From positions 22,950-86,949 of the forward strand of contig NZ_JAMXAX010000009.1 of the NCBI RefSeq assembly GCF_023913775.1: DNA of 64,000 bases. The letters are read 5' to 3'. Numbering within the stretch: position 1 is the first letter of the stretch; every line of letters begins with the position of its first letter. A program made the translations under genes and the position numbers. Source of the DNA: Acidovorax facilis. Its GTDB lineage: Bacteria; Pseudomonadota; Gammaproteobacteria; Burkholderiales; Burkholderiaceae_C. This document shows, piece by piece, positions 18,622 to 27,296 of this stretch. The notes beneath the pieces are model-generated. The model worked only from the letters and a program-made list of their open reading frames with translations. It was not told the DNA's origin and ran no database searches.

Positions 18622-20688
18622 TCAACGCTCCCGGTCTTCTCTTGCCAGCGCCGCCAAGCCCGCAGGCGCTGCCGCTGGATTGAGCGTAGTCCGCTCTGCA
18701 AGTCCCCTGACAGCCTTCTCTGAAGTCAACCCGCGCGCCAGCACGTTGGCGCTAGCTGGCGCCGCAAGTGCGCCCGAAATCATCACTGGGTTTCCTGTTG
18801 CCAAGCCGCCGATCAGCGTGCTGGCCCAGGCCCCCAGACCGATCTGCCGCGCCGTCCCCGATGGGTTCGCAAACACCTGCGCACCCTCGCGCCGGTTGGC
18901 AGCCATCTTCCCCATGGTCTGAATCTTCTGTTCCAAACCCGGAAACCCGGAATTCGAGAACAGCGCCCGACGCGCAGGCAGCGACATTGCCGCAAGGTTG
19001 GTCAGGAACGTCTCGCTGCTGAAAGCGTCCCCCATCTCGTTCTGGCTGGAGTTCTTGGCCCGGCCCAGGCGCTGCAGGACGGCGGCGGCCACCTCGCGGC
19101 GGTTTTCCTCTGGCATGGACTTCATCAGGCGGTTGATCTGCGTGCCACCGTCAGAAAGCCCCGTGGTCGCGGCCTTGAAAATCTTCTCCGGCGCATCCCG
19201 GTTCACGATGGATTCGAGTTGGTCCAGGCGCTGCATACTGCCACGGGTGTACTGGTTCGCCCGGCTCCATGCCTGCTGTGCCTGCGGGCCTGCAGCTTCG
19301 GCAGCCGTGCCCAGGTCATCGCTGAGGGCGGCGTACAAGGCGCGCCATTTCGACCTTGGAACGTCGCTTGTCAGAGAGTTCTCGGAGATTTCCTGTCCTA
19401 CCAGGGTGCGCAGCTTCTGGATGGCTTGGTAAGGCAACTGCCCTGCAGTGGGCGTCACACCCGTGGACGACATGCCGGGCGGTACGTTGGCCAGCGTGGC
19501 GCCTTCCACGTCCTTGAGCATGGCGCGTTCGATGTTGCCGATCTTGGCATTGCGAAAGAACTGCGAGATGTTGGGCGCGCCTTCGATCCCCTCGTTCAAC
19601 GCCTTGAGCGCTTCCTGCGTGCGATTGACACTGACAGGCGTGTTCGCCGGGATGAACTCGTCCAGCTTGCCATAGAGCTGCTTTTGCGTGGTCTCCACGC
19701 TGTCCTTGAAGGCGTTCACGCCCTTGGTGATAGCTTCGCCCGCGCCCCAGCCCGTAGCGTCCGGCGCCAACTCGCGCGACAGCGCCTGAACAGAATCTTC
19801 CAGCGCCTTTGCCTGCACCTCGCCACGGCGCGCCATGAGCCCAGAGCCGCCGATCACGTTGGACAGCCCGGTTTCCGCCGCCTGCAGCGTGCGCGACTGC
19901 GTGGCCTGCCCCATGGTGGGCACCGTGCCCGATGCTTCCTCGAAGATCTTGATGTTCTCGGCCACCCGCTGGCGGCCAGCCTCACCGCCGCGCAGCGCAC
20001 CACGCACGGCAGACCGAGCCACGAACGGCACCACGGATGGCGCCAGTGAACCAGCAACGTTGGCGGCGAACTGCGCGCCCTCACCGCCCCCGCCTTCGCG
20101 CGTGAGGCCCTGCGCCCCTGCGCCGGATGCCCCGCTGGCAACCTGTGCAAGCGGCGCGGCAGACAACGTCTTGCCAACCGCCTGGGTAACTCCACCTGCG
20201 GCATTTGCCAGCCCGGCGCCAGTGGCAATCCCCGTCAGTGCAGAAGCGCCGCCTCGGTTTATGTCCTGAACCACGCGCTCGCTCGCCGTCTCTGCGGTGG
20301 GTAGTCCAGCCTTTGTCAGCAGGTCGCCCGTGGCTTCTCCCAACATCTTCATGCGCGGCCCCTGGCCTTCACCCATGACTGCGTTCAACCCCGCATTGAT
20401 GGGCTTGGCGATCAGGTTGTCTGTGACCATGGCGGGAAGGTCGGTCAGACCCTGAACTGCGCCTCGTACGCCGATGCCCAAGCCGCGTGCTGCGCTGTCA
20501 ACAAGGGATCGCTGTGGTGCTGCTGGTGCTGGAGCAGCCTTTGGCTTGACACTGGCCAACAGATCGTCATCCGACATTGCGGAGAAATCTGGAGTAGCAG
20601 AAGGTGTGCTGGCTGGAGTCTGCGCTCGCGGCTTTACCGAAGCCAGCAGATCGTCGTCGCTCATTCCGGAAAAATCAGGTGTCGCCAT
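18622..20688 (-). CDS. Probable internal virion/ejection protein
   Basis: A 688-aa Ala/Gly-rich protein. The N-terminus contains an exact-type duplication of PDFSxMSDDDLLASVKP (residues about 4-20 and 33-49). A long Gly/Ala-rich amphipathic region follows (GLGIGVRGAVQGLTDLPAMV, LANAAGGVTQAVGKTLSA), and then a helical C-terminal half. The size, composition and place at the end of the head cluster fit a DNA-ejection or internal protein of podoviruses. One base separates it from the upstream gene. Confidence 0.72.
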   Translation of the reverse strand: MATPDFSGMSDDDLLASVKPRAQTPASTPSATPDFSAMSDDDLLASVKPKAAPAPAAPQRSLVDSAARGLGIGVRGAVQGLTDLPAMVTDNLIAKPINAGLNAVMGEGQGPRMKMLGEATGDLLTKAGLPTAETASERVVQDINRGGASALTGIATGAGLANAAGGVTQAVGKTLSAAPLAQVASGASGAGAQGLTREGGGGEGAQFAANVAGSLAPSVVPFVARSAVRGALRGGEAGRQRVAENIKIFEEASGTVPTMGQATQSRTLQAAETGLSNVIGGSGLMARRGEVQAKALEDSVQALSRELAPDATGWGAGEAITKGVNAFKDSVETTQKQLYGKLDEFIPANTPVSVNRTQEALKALNEGIEGAPNISQFFRNAKIGNIERAMLKDVEGATLANVPPGMSSTGVTPTAGQLPYQAIQKLRTLVGQEISENSLTSDVPRSKWRALYAALSDDLGTAAEAAGPQAQQAWSRANQYTRGSMQRLDQLESIVNRDAPEKIFKAATTGLSDGGTQINRLMKSMPEENRREVAAAVLQRLGRAKNSSQNEMGDAFSSETFLTNLAAMSLPARRALFSNSGFPGLEQKIQTMGKMAANRREGAQVFANPSGTARQIGLGAWASTLIGGLATGNPVMISGALAAPASANVLARGLTSEKAVRGLAERTTLNPAAAPAGLAALAREDRER

Positions 20689-20689
20689 T

Positions 20690-23200
20690 TCAGTACCCCA
20701 TCTCTTTCAGGCGCGCAGCGAGCGCCGGGTTGGAAGCGGCGCGCCGCTGCAACTCAGCGATCTGCGGTGGCACCGCCGCTTGATCCTCCTTTTTGGCAAC
20801 TGCTGGTTTGTAGTCGCTCGAAATCACCAGAGTCGGGTCGGCGTTGGACCGCTCCGCAATGTCGCGATAGCGGGCGCTTGAGCCTTCAAACTCATTCTGG
20901 AACGACATCATGCGAGAGCTGGCCTCATCCATGATTTGCTTCTTCACCTCGGGCGTCAGCTTCCCGCCGTTGGTGGCGTACTGCACCCAGCCCTTGACGC
21001 GCTCAGGGATGTTTGGAGCGTTGGCCACAGTGGCGTATTCACCCTCTCGCACCACGCTGTTCGGGTCGTAGAGCTTGGCAATGCCGTACACGATGTTGAT
21101 GTCAGACATTGGGGTGTTGCGCGTCACCGCATCCTCGATGCCCTTGTAAGCTGGCAGCGCCTGCTTGTAGTTTTTCACCTCTGGAAGACCCTCGAATTCC
21201 TTGCGCAAGGCGGTCGATATCTCGGGATTCTTGAGGGCGGCTTTGCGCTGCTGCTCCGCGAGCTCCTGCTGGGCCTTAATCTTTGCTGCATCCAGCGTAG
21301 CCTGGTTGGTCAATCCGGTTCGCGTGTTGTCTCCTTGCTCCTTCAACAGGGTCCGCACAAAGTCGTTCTGCCGATTGGCAGCACCTTCTGCGGTAGTTGC
21401 CGAAACCTGCAGCCCCGCGCGCTGGGTGTCACCCTGCTCCCGCATGGCAGCCTGGGCCAGGCCCGGCGCGCTGGCTTGGAGCGCTTGGTCGGTGCCCAGC
21501 ATGGCGCGGTAGGTCAGCGATTCGGGAGATTCGCCCTTGTTGCGGTCGAACCGGCCACCGTTTGCGGTGATCGAGGACGCGCTCACCAGGGCATTGCGCA
21601 GGTCGTTGCGCTTTTGCCAACTGTTCTCGCTGGTCAGCACGGTAGGCGCTTGCACTGGAGCCGGGGCGTTTGGCATCTGGGCCAAGGCATCGGCAGCACC
21701 ACGGCGCGCAAGCCCATCGGCGGCACCCATGCTCTGCGTGCTGACCTGCCCGCCGTTGGGATTCAATGGCAATGTGCCCATGGCCTGCACTGCTGGAGCC
21801 GGAGCCGACATGGATGCAGCGCGCGTAAGGGCGCCAGCGGGTTGCGAAGGTGCGGGTGCTGGCGCGGCTTGTGGCGCTTCCCAGCTGCCCGTGACACCTC
21901 CGGCGCCCCCACCACCGCCAGAACCGCCGCCGCCGCCATTCCAGCCAGGAGGTGCGCTAGATGTAATCTGCATCAGGCGTTTCTGCAGGTCGTCTTCGAC
22001 CATCCCACCGTCCGCATACCGGCGCGGTTGATAGCCATAGGCTGCACGGCTCTGGAACGTGGATTGCGGCATGGAGATGCGCGAATCGACTGGCGGCGGT
22101 GCGGGTGGCGTGGGCTCAGGTGGCTGTGCGGGAGGCTTGATCGGCGTCTTGCTCCACTCGGGCCGGTTCGTGATGGACGCCGCCGACACTTCGGCATTGC
22201 GCTGCTTGTTGCGGTCCAACCAGCCCATGGCAGCCGTTGGTTGCGGTGCTGGAGTGGGCGCAGTTGGTGCCGCTGCCGGAGCAGGAGGCGCAGCAAGCGC
22301 AGCCGCTGCATTCTGTGGAGCAGGCGCTGCCGCGTTCTGCTGCTTGGCGACGCGGTCCCACTCAGGGTTGATCATGCTGACCACCGTGTTTGGTGGGCGT
22401 GTCGGTGCAGGTGGTGCGACGGGCTGCGATGGCACAACGCTGACCGTTCCGTTTCCAGGCTGATAGCCGGAATCCACCTGGGTCACACCAGGATCGCGCG
22501 TCACCGCTGCGGCATCGCCAAAGCTGTTGGGGCGGTTCGGGTCCACTATGCCGCCGTCTGCGTACATCTGGGGCATCTGCGCCATGCGGTCGGCTGGGTT
22601 GAAGCCACGGGCGCCGTCATCGTCGTCCACCTCGGCGTCGGTCTGCCCGCCGTCTTCGCCGTTCACGGGTGTGTGCGTGGCGTCCTTGTACAGCTTGAGC
22701 ACAGCAGCGCCCAACGCCATCACCTGTTCGGGAGGGATCTTGAATTCACCGTCGCTGAGACGCACGGGCATGGTGCCCAGCTTTTCCAGCGCGCTCGGGC
22801 CAATGGCCTCGGTGCTGTCGGCAGGCATGATGAACGTGCCCGGCTCGGCTTCGTCTGGGATGCTGTCGCTTGTTCCTGTGCCAGGGCCGCGCACCATGCC
22901 GCCACGGGCTAGCATCTGCGGCTGTTGCTTGAAACCCATGGCTTCCATTTTCGGGATCATGGCCATCAACTGGGCAGCGCGTGGGTCGGATACAGGGGCT
23001 GGAGCTGGTGCCTGGGCTTGTTGTGGGTAGCCCATCGCGGCCATCTTTGGGATCATTTCGCGCAATTGGCTCAGGCCGCGCGAGCCAAACGCAGCAGGCC
23101 CAGCATCGGCGCTTTTCATGCGCGCAACCAGGCCGCCGTCTGCATATTGTTCAGGGGTTTGCGCGAGACGGCGCGCTGCCGGTGGCTGGTAGCCGTACAT
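20690..23200 (-). CDS. Probable internal virion protein
   Basis: An 836-aa protein. The start MYGYQPPAARR at 23200 is preferred because the 40 upstream in-frame codons cross the bipartite element. The N-terminal half is Pro/Ala/Gly-rich with repeated motifs (QYADGGLV, MYADGGIV, RYADGGMV; MIPKMAAMGYPQQ and MIPKMEAMGFKQQ). It also has GPGTGTSDSIPDEAEPGTFI, a motif common in internal or tape-measure-like phage proteins. The C-terminal third is helical. It is probably ejected with the DNA. Confidence 0.72.
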   Translation of the reverse strand: MYGYQPPAARRLAQTPEQYADGGLVARMKSADAGPAAFGSRGLSQLREMIPKMAAMGYPQQAQAPAPAPVSDPRAAQLMAMIPKMEAMGFKQQPQMLARGGMVRGPGTGTSDSIPDEAEPGTFIMPADSTEAIGPSALEKLGTMPVRLSDGEFKIPPEQVMALGAAVLKLYKDATHTPVNGEDGGQTDAEVDDDDGARGFNPADRMAQMPQMYADGGIVDPNRPNSFGDAAAVTRDPGVTQVDSGYQPGNGTVSVVPSQPVAPPAPTRPPNTVVSMINPEWDRVAKQQNAAAPAPQNAAAALAAPPAPAAAPTAPTPAPQPTAAMGWLDRNKQRNAEVSAASITNRPEWSKTPIKPPAQPPEPTPPAPPPVDSRISMPQSTFQSRAAYGYQPRRYADGGMVEDDLQKRLMQITSSAPPGWNGGGGGSGGGGGAGGVTGSWEAPQAAPAPAPSQPAGALTRAASMSAPAPAVQAMGTLPLNPNGGQVSTQSMGAADGLARRGAADALAQMPNAPAPVQAPTVLTSENSWQKRNDLRNALVSASSITANGGRFDRNKGESPESLTYRAMLGTDQALQASAPGLAQAAMREQGDTQRAGLQVSATTAEGAANRQNDFVRTLLKEQGDNTRTGLTNQATLDAAKIKAQQELAEQQRKAALKNPEISTALRKEFEGLPEVKNYKQALPAYKGIEDAVTRNTPMSDINIVYGIAKLYDPNSVVREGEYATVANAPNIPERVKGWVQYATNGGKLTPEVKKQIMDEASSRMMSFQNEFEGSSARYRDIAERSNADPTLVISSDYKPAVAKKEDQAAVPPQIAELQRRAASNPALAARLKEMGY

Positions 23201-23227
23201 CGGTGAGCCTTTCGGGGTGTCTTGCCG

Positions 23228-23274
23228 CCAAGTCTCCCGATTGGGATGGGTTCTGGCGAACCCTACTGGGGGCG
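23228..23274 (-). repeat. Bipartite late-operon element, copy F
   Basis: Minus strand CCCCCAGTAGGGTTCG, 18-base spacer, then the diverged block 2 TCGGGAGACTTGG. It is followed by about 27 bases with an SD-like stretch before the ATG at 23200. It begins right after the stop of the adaptor gene. Confidence 0.7.
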
Positions 23275-23934
23275 TCAGGCGATGGGGCCGGGAGCGTGCG
23301 TGTCGCGGTCGCGCATCCACTGCTCATTGCGGGCGCCGTGCTTTTCGCCAAATTCAGCAACGAACTTGCGCAGGGCAGTCGCGGCTTTGGTTGGGTCGCC
23401 AAGGTCAGCATCCTGTCGGCTGTACGCGCGGTACAGCATCCACTCCACCAGGGCTGGGTGGGCTTCCTGGCGGATCTCTGGCCTGTCGTTCACATTGGAC
23501 ATGCGATTGAGCGGCAGGCGCAGCACATGCAGCTTGATCTGCCCGGCCTCACTAGGAATGGGCCACAGATGCAGTCGGCCAGCGGTGACACCGGTCACCA
23601 CCCGCGTCGGCTGCTTTGCGCTGGATGCCTGTGCGGTCCAGTTTGGCATGAACGCAGCCATCTCGTCGGCGCCCACCACGTCAACCTGTTGCCCGTTTAC
23701 GAATGCCTGCAGAACGGTCCAGACCCGATAATCCAGCGCCACCGATTCAGCGTCCTGCGCGTATGCCACCGCGCACAGGGGCGATGCTGCATCGCGCAGC
23801 AGCTGCCCACGGCGGCAGGCTTCGTCCTGGCCTTCGTTGGCGTAGATGGTCAACAGTTCGTCGGAGCAGAAATAGGGCTCTGCTGTGTCCTGCGCCTGCG
23901 CCCGGTACAGCGTGATCAACTCCGACAGCGTCAT
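23275..23934 (-). CDS. Putative head-tail adaptor protein
   Basis: A 219-aa helical protein (MTLSELITLYRAQAQDTAEP, LLTIYANEGQDEACRRGQLL). The order after capsid genes and the pattern of an N-terminal helical bundle, a beta insertion (AGRLHLWPIPSEAGQIKLHV) and a helical C-terminus (HPALVEWMLYRAYSRQDADL) resemble gp6/adaptor-type connector proteins. It probably forms the ring below the portal. Confidence 0.72.
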   Translation of the reverse strand: MTLSELITLYRAQAQDTAEPYFCSDELLTIYANEGQDEACRRGQLLRDAASPLCAVAYAQDAESVALDYRVWTVLQAFVNGQQVDVVGADEMAAFMPNWTAQASSAKQPTRVVTGVTAGRLHLWPIPSEAGQIKLHVLRLPLNRMSNVNDRPEIRQEAHPALVEWMLYRAYSRQDADLGDPTKAATALRKFVAEFGEKHGARNEQWMRDRDTHAPGPIA

Positions 23935-23935
23935 A

Positions 23936-24385
23936 TCAACGGCCCGCCAGGATGGAGCGCAGCCAGGCGGCGCCGCGTGGGTTGTCGTCGCGGTTCACTT
24001 GGAATGGGTAGCGCAGGCTGTGCCGGTTGTGCAAGGTGTTCATGCGCTCGCCAAGACGGTCATCGACGGTTTGGTCGTAGCCGGTTTCCTTAGCGCGGGC
24101 CAGGCGTTCGACGTACTTGCGCTTGACCACCATGGGGGTATCGCGCTTGAACATCTGCGTGATGCCGTTGACCGACACGGGAACATACACGGCCTCATGA
24201 TCCTTGCTGCCCGACAGCACGGTGACCATCACGGGCTCATTCATGAACGCCTCAAGATCAACGCCCTCCATCGTCACCGGGGCATCAATAAGCTCGGCAC
24301 TGAAATTGGGCACTACGCCAAACTCCATGCTGTCCGTGCGGCCCAGGTATTCGTCGGTCGCATCCACTGCGGGTTTTCTGCTCAT
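23936..24385 (-). CDS. Conserved head-region protein of unknown function
   Basis: A 149-aa protein with GVDLEAFMNEPVMVTVLSGS, EAVYVPVSVNGITQMFKRD and TPMVVKRKYVERLARAKETG. I recognise it as a protein that commonly accompanies N4-gp56-type capsid genes; its role is not defined. One base separates it from the adaptor gene. Confidence 0.68.
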   Translation of the reverse strand: MSRKPAVDATDEYLGRTDSMEFGVVPNFSAELIDAPVTMEGVDLEAFMNEPVMVTVLSGSKDHEAVYVPVSVNGITQMFKRDTPMVVKRKYVERLARAKETGYDQTVDDRLGERMNTLHNRHSLRYPFQVNRDDNPRGAAWLRSILAGR

Positions 24386-24433
24386 GCAAGTTCTCCAAAA
24401 TTGGCGCCCCAGCCGAAGCCAGGGCGCTGGGGT

Positions 24434-24796
24434 TTAGCCTTGGGCTTCGTAGTAGCAGGTCTTGGATGCCAAGATCGCGGCCAGCGTGGCGTTCTGCAGC
24501 ACGCGGAAGCCCTTGTCGTCCACAGTGACACCGCCGTTCGTGGTCTCCAGGGTGCGGGTCCCGTCAGCAATGGTCTTGAGGCTGGTGTTGTCGGCCATGC
24601 CTTCAAACCACTCCACTTCCACGCGGTCGGTCAGGTTGACCCAGCGCACGTAACGCGGCTTGAAGCCGGTCAGGACACGGGTGTACTCGGTGGCGGTGAT
24701 CGCGGTGGCGTCATAGACCACCTTGCCGCGAGCAATTGCTGGCGAGTCTTGTTTGTCGGAGTTGGTGCGGGTTTGGCCCGCAGAGTTGTCGGCCAT
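24434..24796 (-). CDS. Head-region protein, possible decoration protein
   Basis: A 120-aa protein with a polar N-terminus and a compact beta-rich core (KPRYVRWVNLTDRVEVEWFE, TTNGGVTVDDKGFRVLQNAT). The small size and a position just after the major capsid protein would fit a head decoration or stabilising protein, but no family match is claimed. Confidence 0.6.
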   Translation of the reverse strand: MADNSAGQTRTNSDKQDSPAIARGKVVYDATAITATEYTRVLTGFKPRYVRWVNLTDRVEVEWFEGMADNTSLKTIADGTRTLETTNGGVTVDDKGFRVLQNATLAAILASKTCYYEAQG

Positions 24797-24806
24797 GATG
24801 GGCTCC

Positions 24807-25013
24807 TTAAGCGGTGGTGTTCAGGGTCACGGCCGTGGCGGTCGTGTCGGTGGCGATGGTCGCGTTCGCGTTGTAGTCCGTGCGCAGCTGGTTGAACTGC
24901 GTTGCCAGGGCTGTCAAATCGGCGTGGACAGACGAAAACAAGGCCAGAAGCTCGCGCGATTCGGCGGGGCTCAGCGGGGCAGCGTTGATGCGCTGCGCAA
25001 TCGATGTGGTCAT
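24807..25013 (-). CDS. Small head-region protein
   Basis: A 68-aa protein (SPAESRELLALFSSVHADLT, then a Thr/Ala/Asn-rich tail). One helix plus a low-complexity C-terminus; nothing is recognised. It sits between the capsid gene and the possible decoration gene, with the capsid hairpin just upstream. Confidence 0.55.
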   Translation of the reverse strand: MTTSIAQRINAAPLSPAESRELLALFSSVHADLTALATQFNQLRTDYNANATIATDTTATAVTLNTTA

Positions 25014-25031
25014 GTAGTTCTCCCGTAGTTC

Positions 25032-25054
25032 GGAGAGGGCCGAAGCCCTCCCCT
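25032..25054 (-). other. UUCG hairpin after the major capsid gene
   Basis: Minus strand GAGGGC-TTCG-GCCCTC, extended to about nine pairs, directly after the capsid stop. There is no T-run. It is probably an mRNA-stabilising or partial attenuation hairpin that uncouples capsid expression from downstream genes. Confidence 0.6.
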
Positions 25055-25059
25055 ATTCA

Positions 25060-26106
25060 TCAGGCAAGGCTGGAAACACCAACCTCAGCCACAGCCATCC
25101 AACCTTCGTTGAGCAGCACACAGCTCATATAGAACTTGGCGCCTACGTAGCCGCGTTGGCCCAGCGGATCGCTCTTGTCCTTCACACCCGGCTGGATGTA
25201 GGTTGGGTCAATGGCATCCAGACCACGCAGAGCGACATGGCCCCATGCATCCTCGCCAGCCACGATGAACGGGTACACGTCCACGTTGGAGCCACCAGTG
25301 GAGTACAGCCCCGTCGAGCCAACGGCCGCACCGGCATTGGCGTAAGGAGCCAGCTCAGGAGACAGGATGAAGCGATAGTTCTCGCATGATCCAATTTCGT
25401 AAGGGCTGGCCACCTTGCGCGAGCCGTATTCGGCAACGTGCTTGAACCCTGGCAGGTCACGGATATCCGATTCAGCATCGGTATGCGCAAACACCATGTA
25501 CGCAGCTTCCACCGATTGCGTGGAGATCTTGTCGCTGGGCTCCAGAATGCCGGTGATGCGCTTGGCATGGTTCGCCTGCAGGTTGCGGCTGATGCGGCGC
25601 AGGATCGGCAGCGTGATCTTTGCGTTCACGCTGACACGGGTCGAGCCGCCACCGCCGTAATACACGTTGGTGCCAGCCTTCACCGTGCCCCAGCGAATCA
25701 TTTCGCGCACCAGGGCGATGCGTTCGCCGCACTGCTTTTTCATTTCCTCGGGGACGTCGTCCTCGTAGGTGTCGGCAGTCTGGTCGGTCAGCTCATACAG
25801 ACAGCCATACTGCTTGAGCGTAACGGTGATGTCGTAGGGCGTCAGGCTGTCGGCAGTCGGCGTCACGCCTTCCTGCAGCTCATGCGCGGCGGCGTCCACA
25901 ACGGGGCGGTTGCGCGTGTCCCAGTTCGTGTTCGCGGCACCATAGGGCAGGTACATACGGTGGGAAATCGTCTTGCTCTGGTTCTTCGGCATCATGCGCT
26001 GCTGGCCCGTGATACCCAGTACCTCAGCAGGCATTGCGTGCTTGAGGATGTCGCCCTTGAGCTTGCCGATGCGAGCTGCTGGGCTGGTGCTGGTAAATGC
26101 TGACAT
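25060..26106 (-). CDS. Major capsid protein, N4-gp56 family
   Basis: A 348-aa HK97-fold type capsid subunit. The N4-gp56 family pattern is clear: SKTISHRMYLPYGAANTNWD, LTPYDITVTLKQYGCLYELT, QTADTYEDDVPEEMKKQCGE, and near the end YVGAKFYMSCVLLNEGWMAV. Length and context (scaffold upstream, UUCG hairpin downstream) are typical. It forms the icosahedral shell. Confidence 0.93.
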   Translation of the reverse strand: MSAFTSTSPAARIGKLKGDILKHAMPAEVLGITGQQRMMPKNQSKTISHRMYLPYGAANTNWDTRNRPVVDAAAHELQEGVTPTADSLTPYDITVTLKQYGCLYELTDQTADTYEDDVPEEMKKQCGERIALVREMIRWGTVKAGTNVYYGGGGSTRVSVNAKITLPILRRISRNLQANHAKRITGILEPSDKISTQSVEAAYMVFAHTDAESDIRDLPGFKHVAEYGSRKVASPYEIGSCENYRFILSPELAPYANAGAAVGSTGLYSTGGSNVDVYPFIVAGEDAWGHVALRGLDAIDPTYIQPGVKDKSDPLGQRGYVGAKFYMSCVLLNEGWMAVAEVGVSSLA

Positions 26107-26120
26107 GGTCTTCTCCCGGC

Positions 26121-26993
26121 CTACGACTTGAGCGCGGCCCTAAATGCGTCCAATTCGGTCGGCGCGCTTTGCGGGAGAGGTGCGTTTCCGCTTGGGGTCA
26201 ACGCCCGTTGCAGCCGTTGCTGTCCCTTCGCCACCTTGTCGGAGGCGGCGGCGCGAGCGCTGGCCCATTGGTCGTATTGCCCCAACACAGCAGACAGTTC
26301 ATCGGCGGTTTGCGCCGTGTGGAACACTTGCTGTGCCTGTTCTCCTTGCGATCCCAGCCACAGGTTGAAGTCCTGCGTGCTGATCTTTTCGCGCCAACCC
26401 TTGTGCATGCGGTCCATCACAACCAGCTCAATATCCAGCGGATCGAGCCCGGCCTGCGCTGGCTGTGCATCCGCATGGGCGGTTTGCTGCACATCAGCCG
26501 GTGGGGCGGTCTGCGGTTGTTGAGGCGTGACGCCCAACGCTCGGACGTACTGAGCGACTTCTGGATAGTCGGCTTCGAATTGCTTGATCTCGGCGGGCAA
26601 CTCCGGCACTTGGGCCGGTGCTGCCTGGGCGGCTTGCTGGAGCTTGCGATTCAGCTCCCCAATGTGCCCATGCGCCTTGTCGATCTGGCGTTTCAAAGTT
26701 CCAACTTCAGCAGCGCTCTCAAACAGGCGCCGGAGTTCGCTTCGCTTGAGGCCGTCCAGCAATACCGGGTCGTCATCCTCCGCTGCAGGCGTGGCCTTTT
26801 CAGGCTGGCCTTGTGCGGCATCTGAGACTTCGGCTTGCGCTACAGCTCCTTGCTCGGCAGCACCATCCACCGCTTGGGTTTCCTGGCTTTCCACGGCCGT
26901 CGCGTTGTCTGCGACAGTGGTGGTCGGCTCAATCACCTGGGTGTCATTGATGCTGCTTTGGAAAGCGGCCAGCTCCTGCTGTTGTTCGTCCAT
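26121..26993 (-). CDS. Scaffolding protein
   Basis: A 290-aa, very acidic, Gln/Ala-rich protein directly upstream of the major capsid gene, as scaffolds usually are. The disordered N-terminus (MDEQQQELAAFQSSINDTQV) is followed by a coiled-coil (LRRLFESAAEVGTLKRQIDK, HIGELNRKLQQAAQAAP) and a basic C-terminal capsid-binding-like end (SDKVAKGQQRLQRALTP). It directs procapsid assembly and leaves the head before or during packaging. Confidence 0.82.
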   Translation of the reverse strand: MDEQQQELAAFQSSINDTQVIEPTTTVADNATAVESQETQAVDGAAEQGAVAQAEVSDAAQGQPEKATPAAEDDDPVLLDGLKRSELRRLFESAAEVGTLKRQIDKAHGHIGELNRKLQQAAQAAPAQVPELPAEIKQFEADYPEVAQYVRALGVTPQQPQTAPPADVQQTAHADAQPAQAGLDPLDIELVVMDRMHKGWREKISTQDFNLWLGSQGEQAQQVFHTAQTADELSAVLGQYDQWASARAAASDKVAKGQQRLQRALTPSGNAPLPQSAPTELDAFRAALKS

Positions 26994-27031
26994 GCGTCAT
27001 GCACTCCTAAATGCTTGTGCTGAGGCCGGGG

Positions 27032-27241
27032 TCAGTAACCGCCAGCGTCAACGGTTGGAGCCGGGGCCGGTTTAGCCAGCGCCAGCAGTTCTTTCCAAGC
27101 CGCAATGCGCCCCCTGAGTTCAGCGGTTCGCAAAGCGTCCATAGAAGGGGTGTCGTTCTTCGCTCGCAACGTGTCGATCTGCTCTTGAGCTGTTCGCTCG
27201 ATAGCGCGCCACGTTGGTGAGGTGAGGTCGATGCCTTTCAT
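27032..27241 (-). CDS. Small protein between portal and scaffold genes
   Basis: A 69-aa protein (IERTAQEQIDTLRAKNDTPS, LRGRIAAWKELLALAKPAPA). The helical pattern EQIDTLRA...LRGRIAAWKELL recurs in small phage proteins encoded after portals. The start at 27241 follows block 2 of element copy D without a canonical SD. Function unknown. Confidence 0.65.
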   Translation of the reverse strand: MKGIDLTSPTWRAIERTAQEQIDTLRAKNDTPSMDALRTAELRGRIAAWKELLALAKPAPAPTVDAGGY

Positions 27242-27247
27242 GCGCTG

Positions 27248-27293
27248 CAGTGTTCCGATGGCCGACGATCTGCGCGAACCCTACTGGGGGGTC
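27248..27293 (-). repeat. Bipartite late-operon element, copy D
   Basis: Minus strand CCCCCCAGTAGGGTTCG, 18-base spacer, TCGGAACACTGC, then five bases to the ATG at 27241. It occupies the whole portal/69-aa gene gap. Confidence 0.8.
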
Positions 27294-27296
27294 GCG

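Noticed and set aside
20936..22912. 658-codon plus-strand frame opposite the internal virion protein
   Set aside because: Composition (Arg/His/Gly/Leu-rich) is that of a GC-rich antisense frame; no motif or SD.
18622..23200. Tape-measure protein indicating a long tail
   Set aside because: The two large proteins lack long coiled-coil plus membrane repeats typical of tape measures, and no tube, sheath or chaperone-frameshift genes occur; the podovirus interpretation fits better.
25030..25066. Second hammerhead-like string on the minus strand (CTGATGA, then a 9-bp stem and GAA)
   Set aside because: Three unpaired bases separate CTGATGA from stem II, position 15.1 is C instead of A, and no stem I or III can be formed. 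CTGATGA is the end of the capsid gene with its stop codon; the stem is the capsid UUCG hairpin.
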